A stretch of 64,000 nucleotides of DNA from Triplophysa rosa. Its lineage: Eukaryota; Chordata; Actinopteri; Cypriniformes; Nemacheilidae. Shown here piece by piece: positions 60,901-64,000 of the stretch. A program made the translations under genes and the position numbers. The stretch spans positions 12,075,524 to 12,139,523 of the forward strand of contig NC_079894.1 of assembly GCF_024868665.1 (NCBI RefSeq), given 5' to 3'. Each line of letters starts with the position of its first letter. Within the stretch, counting starts at the first letter, position 1. The notes beneath the pieces were generated by a model. It was not told the DNA's origin. It searched no databases and saw only the letters and a list, made by a program, of their open reading frames with translations.

Positions 60901-62458
60901 GTGGTTGCAAAGGCTGTGTACAAAGATTTCTACAATCAGACGTTTCACAAAATAAATCAGTGCTTTCAGGAGTTACAAGCCTTCTCTCCATGTTTTCTAA
61001 CAGATGAGTATCAGCAACCTTGACAGAGCAGTTCAATGGTACCTTGTTTTCTTCCCAGACAAGCTCCAGATGTGTCTGTGGCGCATGCAAATATACAACA
61101 TCACTGTTTGTAGAGTTTGAATTTACCATTTCATGGGTGCTGTATTTGTTATCTGTGTGCAGGGAGGTTAAGGTTTGTAACACTGCCATTCTACCCTGAC
61201 TGTTGGCGTCTGTGTCCTTGAACTGAAATCTTCCTCCCGTCTCCTCCACTGCAGTCCAGTGCAGTTGACACTGCTTTTGTATAACATCTCTGTGATTGCT
61301 ACATGCGGCTAGGTCAGACGGTTTTGCAATATTATCTTTACAGTCCATTGCAGTCATTATTCTAGGTGCTTTAAAGGGGGTAGCGAGACTGTTTAAAGCA
61401 GTGGGAACACTAAAAATGTCATCATGTTTACAGTGTTCAACTTCTTCTGAGACTAAATGTTTATTATTAGTAGTAAAGCTGTTGTATTTTAGCAAGGAAC
61501 TAGGTAAAGTGTTTTGTACACCTGAGACATGGTCATCTACGGTAATATTCTTAATGTTATTATTTGTATCTGAGATGTATTCATTTCTTACCACCAAAGC
61601 CTCACTTCTACTGTTCAGCTGGGAATAATTAAAAGGAGACTGTGAATTTGTGCAGGGATCAGAACATGCTTTAGAAAAAACATCAACACCCAGCTCGGCT
61701 ATACTGGCTGGCTCTAACGGTTTAGAGTTAATTGATTCATTTAGCCTTGTGCGTTTGTCAGACAGGTTGCCAGGTGGCAGAAATTGTTTAGAGGTCTCTG
61801 TGTACTCTTCACATGTGTCAGACATAACATTTACAATGCCACGTGCTGTTTGTTTACAGTTCATGTGAAGGTCATCGCTGAGCTCAAAGCAAATGTCTGT
61901 GGGGCTAACTGGAGACTTGTCATACAAATTCTCAAACAAACCAGCCAGAGACTCGACTGGGCTGTCCAGAGGACTCCTTGGACATCCATCAACCACAGTG
62001 GTCTTCATGTCAGAACACACAAAAGTCAATGACACAGACCTAGTGTATTCCATGGGTCCTGAAATATTGGAGTAAATTACTGACTGCTCAACTGAAGGAA
62101 CTATTGTACATTCTTTCGGACAATCTGCAACAACAGGATTTTTCATGGTTCTATTTATGTCTTCTAAAACATACATGGGAGCCCCTGGAAAAAGTTTATT
62201 TTCGTTTTCACAATTTTTAGGAGTACCACAAAGCTGTGTTTCAATAAACTCTTGTTTGTTGCAAGAATTTTCACTATTAAATGTTGGCATGTTTGCTAAA
62301 TCACTGTCCGTGTGACATTCACTACTTGAGTGAACAACTTTTTTTAAATTTAGACTGTCACTCTTTTCTAGACTGAGTTTGTCATTCATGTCCTTTGATA
62401 AAAGACTTTCGGATGTTTGTAAGGATTCACTTTCTCCACAGTCAGTGCAAACATCCAT
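24769..62458 (-). CDS. arhgef4: Rho guanine nucleotide exchange factor 4 (Asef), long isoform
   Basis: ARHGEF4/Asef activates Rac1/Cdc42 and is released from autoinhibition by APC, controlling adhesion and migration. Minus-strand exons: 59,171-62,458; 58,280-58,570; 57,847-57,976; 56,648-56,692; 35,385-35,533; 28,757-28,933; 28,293-28,487; 27,174-27,353; 26,861-27,093; 26,650-26,779; 26,441-26,572; 25,987-26,230; 25,624-25,701; 24,769-24,920. They total 5,424 nt, 1,807 residues, phases consistent throughout. Residues 1-1096 come from one Ser-rich exon; 1252-1301 hold the conserved [11 protein letters not shown] block and [14 protein letters not shown]; 1305-1365 SH3 ([21 protein letters not shown]); about 1400-1590 DH ([29 protein letters not shown]); 1610-1740 PH; C-terminus T-P-F-K-K. 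The match is to ARHGEF4 rather than SPATA13 or ARHGEF9 ([26 protein letters not shown]). The acceptor at 58,570 is the least certain. The first ATG (62,458) has A at -3 and G at +4. Confidence 0.92.
25219..25446 (-). other. GC-rich open stretch in the last arhgef4 intron
   Basis: This 230-bp island is far more GC-rich than the flanking intron and is open on the minus strand with a Pro/Arg-rich translation (E-P-P-G-P-L-S-P-R). A possible acceptor 'gctttacag' lies just upstream (about 25,455). Splicing exon 25,624 into it in phase would hit a stop after about 22 codons (...V-S-A-F-F-stop), giving an alternative C-terminus without the usual T-P-F-K-K tail. Evidence is limited to composition and splice motifs. 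Confidence 0.3.
30470..30505 (-). CDS. arhgef4: Alternative first coding exon of arhgef4 (short isoform)
   Basis: An ATG at 30,505 opens [12 protein letters not shown] and ends at a consensus donor (CAG|gtaact) in phase 0. It joins directly to the SH3 exon at 28,933 ([13 protein letters not shown]). The product would be 518 residues: SH3-DH-PH without the long N-terminus, the size and layout of collybistin (ARHGEF9). An overlapping ATG four bases upstream (CATGGATGGG) is out of frame and would stop within the next exon. This isoform lacks the upstream APC-binding-type region, so its autoinhibition may differ (inference). Confidence 0.7.
30579..30740 (-). CDS. 53-residue tail-anchored membrane micropeptide (unrecognised), upstream ORF of the short arhgef4 transcript
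   Basis: The ORF starts at an ATG in good context (G at -3 and +4, GTCATGG) and ends TAG, 162 nt. Residues 1-29 are polar and basic ([13 protein letters not shown], then [16 protein letters not shown]). Residues 30-52 form one uninterrupted hydrophobic helix ([16 protein letters not shown]) ending A-F-Q. There is no signal peptide, so it should insert post-translationally by its C-tail. Length, an R-x-x-S site in the cytosolic part and a single C-terminal helix recall phospholamban-type regulators, but I see no diagnostic sequence match. It lies 74 nt upstream of the short-isoform ATG on the same strand, in a GC-rich first-exon setting. I do not recognise the family. Confidence 0.6.
   Translation of the reverse strand: MARGGQRTASRQSLADFLLRCNLSPEAQKVVVFVIMMLLVIINVVLMFLLAFQ
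30741..31420 (-). promoter_or_regulatory. GC-rich internal promoter and 5' leader for the short arhgef4 transcript
   Basis: CpG and purine-rich sequence, unlike the AT-rich introns around it, lies directly upstream of the micropeptide ORF. A donor 'gagcag|gtaactg' at about 30,887 and acceptors such as 'cgttcgcag' near 30,771 would allow a non-coding exon before the ORF. No TATA box was identified. Function is inferred from position and composition. Confidence 0.5.
31892..33824. mobile_element. hAT-like element (CAGAGCTGGGTAG termini) carrying a nested insertion
   Basis: The left end CCAGAGCTGGGTAGATTAC is the inverse of the right end CTACCCAGCTCTGG. The subterminal sequence repeats 'gtaatctgtaatcag' and 'gattacaagta'. 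A second element is inserted at 32,212-33,111. No target duplication was recognised for the outer copy. Confidence 0.75.
32212..33111. mobile_element. Nested hAT-type element with perfect TSD
   Basis: Termini CAGAGGTGTAAAGAGTAC and the inverse TACTTTACACCACTG (with one or two mismatches) are flanked by identical GTTTACTG at 32,204-32,211 and 33,112-33,119. It inserted into the older element around it. It carries 'aagtaaaagtacagatac' type ends; no transposase. Confidence 0.88.
33825..34227. other. arhgef4 intron, nothing recognised
   Basis: Short unique intron segment between two mobile elements. Confidence 0.5.
34228..34606. mobile_element. MITE of the TTAA / AGGGAAAGTTCACCC family
   Basis: Starts after TTAA with AGGGATAGGTTCACCC and ends GGTGAACTATTTCTCT. 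The internal motifs 'ttttgtgtccatacaatgg' and 'aacctatatgactt' match the copy at 23,552. Confidence 0.75.
34607..35384. other. arhgef4 intron near the conserved exon
   Basis: 34,740-34,930 is compositionally complex and repeat-free apart from an ACA run; it could be a conserved non-coding element, but nothing in the sequence proves it. Confidence 0.3.
36231..37782. mobile_element. Second AGGGATGCACC-type hAT copy, interrupted
   Basis: The outer ends AGGGATACACCGAAA and TTCGGTGCATCCCT match the element at 7,564-8,560, as do internal 'gccgaacatt', 'tttcagttcac' and 'tctctctctctctgtgctgg'. A different element splits it at 36,294-37,309. Confidence 0.8.
36294..37309. mobile_element. Nested element with CAGGGTTCCTACAC termini
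   Basis: Left end CAGGGTTCCTACACATTTTCC and the inverse at right (CGTGTAGGAACCCTG). GCCAAAGC and GCCAAAGG flank AGGGTTCC...GGAACCCT, an 8-bp duplication with one mismatch, consistent with hAT. No long ORF. Confidence 0.75.
37783..39513. other. arhgef4 long intron, no gene recognised
   Basis: Unique-looking AT-rich sequence. 39,060-39,260 is more GC-balanced and lacks repeat signatures. ORFs here are short and not gene-like. Confidence 0.5.
39514..40344. repeat. Copy A of an 830-bp segment made of two back-to-back palindromic elements
   Basis: Two small elements with 'ggggctgtatccaccgaggc' / 'gcctcggtggacac' inverted termini lie head to tail (about 39,524-39,912 and 39,915-40,223). The segment recurs at 41,566-42,375, apparently identical except that this copy has 'atggcaggagctcggctgaaa' twice (39,955-39,998). 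ORFs here are fortuitous. Confidence 0.8.
40345..40736. repeat. Intron with a fragment of the AGGTCCAGTG MITE family
   Basis: 'attaccttagaatgagctat' and 'catacactgcgggt' (40,435-40,475) recur at about 52,105 in the MITE at 51,999. The rest is unassigned. Confidence 0.5.
40737..40906. mobile_element. Foldback MITE (CCCTGTTGAAAAAAACAGC termini)
   Basis: The two ends are near-perfect inverse copies (GCTGTTTTTTTTCAACAGGG). The interior repeats 'accagcttaaaccagc' in both orientations, so the whole 170 bp can fold on itself. Confidence 0.85.
41117..41309. repeat. Segment duplicated at 42,376-42,549
   Basis: From 'gagagtgtaggtttattcag' to 'aaatattgtgtatata' it matches 42,376-42,549 except for a ~19-bp deletion in the second copy. 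Its second copy directly follows copy B of the 830-bp segment. Confidence 0.8.
41310..41564 (-). mobile_element. Tc1/mariner element fragment (transposase C-terminus)
   Basis: The minus strand encodes [12 protein letters not shown], the Tc1-type block containing the last catalytic acid, followed by about 55 residues to a stop at 41,340-41,342. The end 'actcacctaaaggattatta' is the terminal repeat, next to a TATA-rich target. The sequence breaks off at the N at 41,565, so the 5' part is missing. Not functional. Confidence 0.85.
41565..41565. other. Single ambiguous base (probable assembly join)
   Basis: The N cuts the Tc1 transposase mid-sequence and is followed directly by copy B of the 830-bp segment. 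Confidence 0.85.
41566..42375. repeat. Copy B of the 830-bp palindromic segment
   Basis: 810 bp matching 39,514-40,344 minus one 21-bp unit. It begins immediately after the N and is followed by the second copy of the 41,117 segment (42,376-42,549). Confidence 0.85.
42376..42549. repeat. Second copy of the 41,117-41,309 segment
   Basis: Nearly identical to 41,117-41,309 but without the Tc1 insertion after 'gtgtatata', consistent with an alternative allele. Confidence 0.8.
42655..42888. mobile_element. Inverted, truncated copy of the AGGTCCAGTG MITE
   Basis: The right end 'cactgaacctttaa' is the inverse of the 2,836 start. 'ctagatgccactgaattt' and 'tctacagtacccctaaatgg' match the copy at 2,840-3,225 in reverse. 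Confidence 0.75.
42889..44427. other. arhgef4 long intron, nothing recognised
   Basis: AT-rich sequence without recognisable genes, RNAs or element termini. Confidence 0.5.
44428..44745. mobile_element. Foldback MITE (GCTGAAAAAAA...CTATAGAA termini)
   Basis: 'gctgaaaaaaaaactataga' at the left is mirrored by 'ttctattgttttttcagc' at the right; the interior is built of 'aatccatta'/'taatgg' repeats in both directions. Confidence 0.75.
44746..46446. other. arhgef4 long intron, nothing recognised
   Basis: AT-rich; a 20-bp direct repeat 'taagtgtggcttaagtgtccaaatag'-like occurs near 44,870 and 45,000. No gene seen. Confidence 0.45.
46447..46500 (+). mobile_element. LINE/SINE 3' tail fragment
   Basis: 'tgtaagtcgcttcggataaa' and 'atgactaaatgtaaatg' match the 3' end of the LINE at 5,990-6,046. 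It is a solo tail, possibly of a SINE that shares it. Confidence 0.75.
46917..47181. mobile_element. TTAA-flanked MITE of the AGGGAAAGTTCACCC family
   Basis: TTAA at 46,913-46,916 and 47,182-47,185; left end AGTGATAGTTCACTCC, right end ATCCCT preceded by a diverged interior. The motif order matches 23,552-23,867. Confidence 0.75.
47952..48469. mobile_element. Nested TTAA-flanked MITE (AGGTACAGTTTGTAA termini)
   Basis: TTAA at 47,948-47,951 and 48,470-48,473; termini AGGTACAGTTTGTAAC and the inverse TTACAAACTGCACCT. It lies inside the Kolobok-like element and is therefore younger than it. Confidence 0.85.
49110..49310 (-). pseudogene. THAP zinc-finger fragment of a transposase
   Basis: The minus-strand frame reads [17 protein letters not shown], then N-E-W-L-H-F-I-Y and [10 protein letters not shown], the C-x2-H-F-x3-C-F signature closing a THAP C2CH finger. 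No catalytic domain follows. Confidence 0.65.
49594..51264. other. arhgef4 long intron, nothing recognised
   Basis: Short ORFs such as 49,991-50,191 have no recognisable domain. 50,050-50,300 contains 'gcgtatggccccgactacacc', which looks repeat-derived, but no matching end was found. Confidence 0.45.
51265..51715 (+). mobile_element. 5S rRNA-derived SINE (SINE3-like)
   Basis: 51,288-51,395 resembles 5S rRNA: 'gccatatcaccctg', 'agttaagcagggc', 'acctggtcagtacctggatg', 'ggagacctcctggga'. These include the internal promoter A and C boxes, but with the differences expected of an old copy. It is followed by a non-5S body and a tail 'taaagcgctttgggtg' / 'aaagcgctatataaatgcc'. Zebrafish-type SINE3 elements have this structure. 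A 12-bp hairpin (51,265-51,276 with 51,291-51,302) overlaps its start. Confidence 0.85.
51999..52231. mobile_element. AGGTCCAGTG-type MITE copy
   Basis: 'ttaaaagtccagtgtgtaat' at the left and 'actggtcctttaa' at the right are inverse ends; 'gaatgagctatttctgtct' links it to 40,435 and 'gccattggttgcattt' to 42,820. Confidence 0.75.
52232..54934. other. arhgef4 long intron, no gene recognised
   Basis: 52,232-53,150 is AT-rich. 53,180-53,580 and 53,920-54,330 are more GC-balanced, repeat-poor and open in several frames, but no domain or paired splice sites are convincing; they are possible conserved non-coding elements. Confidence 0.4.
54935..54964. repeat. (TA)n microsatellite
   Basis: About 15 uninterrupted TA units. 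Confidence 0.9.
55253..55460 (-). CDS. arhgef4: Alternative first coding exon of arhgef4 (intermediate isoform)
   Basis: The minus-strand frame from an ATG at 55,460 ([11 protein letters not shown]) runs to a consensus donor (AATG|gtaagc) in phase 1, exactly the phase accepted by the exon at 35,533 (G|CG TTG: A-L-V-I-T-D-G). It is Gly/Ser-rich and ends [10 protein letters not shown]. Upstream the frame is closed by a stop at 55,548. GC-rich sequence with CpGs (55,440-55,760) precedes it and could be its promoter. Joined to the shared exons it would give 625 residues. Confidence 0.7.
56458..56590 (+). mobile_element. tRNA-derived SINE fragment
   Basis: 'gtagctcaattgg' (A box) and 'ggttcgatcc' (B box) are spaced as in a tRNA, but the acceptor stem does not pair, so it is a SINE head rather than a tRNA gene. 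Confidence 0.65.
56693..57846. other. arhgef4 intron, nothing recognised
   Basis: Intron between the 45-nt and 130-nt exons. The 89-codon ORF at 57,171-57,440 is not bounded by matching splice phases and shows no domain. Confidence 0.45.
58571..59170. other. arhgef4 intron, nothing recognised
   Basis: AT-rich intron between the giant exon and the 291-nt exon; contains 'ccaccagatggcactg', a CTCF-like core, near 58,815 (motif only). Confidence 0.4.
59171..62458 (-). CDS. arhgef4: Giant 5' coding exon of arhgef4 (1,096 codons)
   Basis: A single open frame starts [11 protein letters not shown] and ends K-P-E at a GAG|gtaagt donor. It is Ser/Asn/Cys-rich and mostly disordered in appearance, with basic-aromatic patches in the second half ([17 protein letters not shown]) and [20 protein letters not shown], a block also expected in the long N-termini of ARHGEF4/SPATA13. 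No frameshift or stop in 3.3 kb shows it is under constraint. The 5' limit is uncertain because the frame stays open upstream into the minisatellite. Confidence 0.88.
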
Positions 62459-62489
62459 GCTTTTCTGTTTATATTGTGTGTTATCATGT

Positions 62490-64000
62490 TCTTCTGAGGG
62501 GACTGTGTGACTGCGTTCTTCTGAGGGCAGTGAGCGACTGTGTTCTTCTGAGGGGATTGAGCGACTATGTTCTTCTGAGGGGACTGTTTGACTGCGTTCT
62601 TCTGAGGGGAGTGAGCGACTATGTTCTTCTGAGGGGACTGTTTGACTGCATTCTTCTGAGGGGAGTGAGCGACTGTGTTCTTCTGAGGGGAGTGAGCGAC
62701 TGTGTTCTTCTGAGGGGAGTGAGCGATTGTGTTCTTCTGAGGGGAGTGAGCGACTGTGTTCTTCTGAGGGGACTGTTTGACTATGTTCTTCTGAGGGGAG
62801 TGAGCGACTGTGTTCTTCTGAGGGGGGTGACTGATTGTGTTCTTCTGAGGGGAGTGAGCGACTGTGTTCTTCTGAGGGGAGTAAGCGACTTTGTTCATCT
62901 GAGGGTAGTGAGCGACTGTGTTCTTCTGAGGGGACTGTTTGACTGTGTTCTTCTGAGGGGAGTGTTTGACTGTATTTTTCTGAGGGGGATGACTGACTGT
63001 GTTTATCTGAAGGGAGTGAGAAACTGTGTTCTTTTGAGGGGGGTGACTGACTGTGTTTATCTGAGGGGAGTGAGCGACTGTGTTTATCTGAGGGTAGTGA
63101 GTGACTGTGTTCTTCTGAGGGGACTGTTTGACTATGTTCTTTTGAGGTAAGTGAGAGGCTGTGTTCTTCTGAGTGGATTGTATGACTGTTTTCTTCTGAG
63201 GGGAGTGATCGACTGTGTTGTTCTGAGGGTAGTGAGCTGACTGTGTTCTTCTGAGGGGACTGTTTGACTATGTTCTTCTGAGGGGAGTGAGCGACTGTGT
63301 TCTTCTGAGGGGATTGAGTGACTGTTTCTTCTGAGGGGAGTGATCGACTGTGTTCTTCTGAGGGGAGTGAGGGCTGTGTTCTTCTGAGGGGACTGTTTGA
63401 CTGTGTTCTTCTGAGGGGAGTGAGGACTGTGTTCTCTGAGGGGAGTGAGGCTGTGTTCTGAGGGAGGGAGCGCTGTGTTCTTCTGAGGGGAGTGGGCTGT
63501 GTTCTTCTGAGGGGATGATCGACTGTGTTCTTCTGAGGGGAGTGTTTGACTATGTTCTTCTGAGGTGGAGTGATCGACTGTGTTCTTCTGAGTGGATGAT
63601 GGACTGTGTTTCTGGGGGAGTGATGGACTGTGTTCTTCTGAGGGTAGTGATCGACTGTGTTCTTCTAAGGGGAGTGTTTGGCTGTGTTCTTCTATGGGGA
63701 CTGTTCGGCTGTGTTCTGAGAGGAGGGAGCACCTGTCTTCTTCTGAAGGGAGTGGTTGGTTGTGTTCTTCTGACAGGATTGTCTGACTGTGTTCTTCTGA
63801 GGGGAGTGATTTACTATGTTCTTCTGAGGTGAGTGATTGGCTGTGTTCTTCTGAGGGGAGTGATTGGCTGTGTTCTTCTGAGGGGAGTGATTGGCTGTGT
63901 CCTTCAAAGGGAAGTGAGTGGCTGTGTTCTTCTGTGGAAAGTGATCGACTATGTTCTATTGAGGGGATTGTTTCACTGTGTTCTTCTGAGGGAAGTGAGT
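62490..64000. repeat. 27-bp minisatellite, about 55 units, reaching the window end
   Basis: The plus-strand consensus unit is TGTGTTCTTCTGAGGGGAGT followed by GAGCGAC. From 62,490 to about 63,228 units keep an exact multiple of three; further right many single-base indels appear. Read on the minus strand in the arhgef4 frame the unit is S-L-P-S-E-E-H-S-R with conservative variants (T-V-P-S-E-E-H-S-Q). Five of the six frames of the unit lack stops, which explains long spurious ORFs on both strands. There are no unique spacers, so it is not a CRISPR array. Confidence 0.95.

Noticed and set aside
62386..62898. 170-codon minus-strand ORF with S-P-Q-K-N repeats
   Set aside because: Same minisatellite in a frame different from arhgef4; it ends soon after the repeat and lacks any domain.
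62395..63150. 251-codon plus-strand ORF with C-V-L-L-R-G-V-S-D repeats
   Set aside because: It is the antisense reading of the 27-bp minisatellite. The unit has no stop in five frames, so long ORFs arise by chance.
62490..64000. CRISPR-like array
   Set aside because: Units are head-to-tail 27-mers without spacers, in a vertebrate genome; it is a minisatellite.

Overview
The window is vertebrate nuclear DNA from a ray-finned fish, most probably a cyprinid. The evidence is four recognisable vertebrate genes with short coding exons and GT-AG introns, AT-rich introns packed with DNA transposons (hAT pairs with 8-bp target duplications, TTAA-flanked MITEs, a Kolobok-like THAP element, a Tc1 fragment), an L2-clade LINE with a cyprinid-type tail, 5S-derived and tRNA-derived SINEs, and a selenoprotein J gene, a family known mainly from fish. 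No bacterial, viral or CRISPR features were seen.

Layout. (1) 1-11,423, minus strand: the first nine coding exons of a vav3-type Rho-GEF (CH domain, acidic region, start of DH domain); the 3' part of the gene lies left of the window. Its first exon carries an in-frame TAA at codon 26. (2) 12,744-15,649, plus strand: a complete selenoprotein J gene (9 coding exons, 340 residues), divergent from vav3, with an in-frame TGA (Sec262) and a SECIS-like stem-loop in the 3' UTR. A decayed tandem copy of the terminal exon plus SECIS follows at 16.96-17.2 kb. (3) 18,534-23,092, plus strand: sh3glb1 (endophilin B1), with two optional microexons. (4) 24,769-62,458, minus strand: arhgef4 (Asef), convergent with sh3glb1 and covering more than half of the window. 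Fourteen exons join without a frame break into 1,807 codons: a 1,096-codon 5' exon, then SH3, DH and PH domains.

arhgef4 seems to have three 5' ends: the giant exon, an alternative first exon at 55.3 kb (625-residue product), and a third at 30.5 kb (518-residue collybistin-sized product). Just upstream of the third ATG, on the same strand, is a separate 53-codon ORF for a small tail-anchored membrane protein. The leader may therefore be bicistronic. This is the most promising undescribed element in the window.

The 5' edge of the giant arhgef4 exon runs into a 27-bp minisatellite that continues to the window end. Its proximal ~740 bp keeps the arhgef4 reading frame (nine-residue unit S-L-P-S-E-E-H-S-R), while the distal part is full of indels.

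The remaining sequence is introns holding nested transposons, microsatellites and two single-N joins (5,337 and 41,565). Each join sits beside near-identical duplicated sequence and looks like an assembly artefact or uncollapsed alleles.
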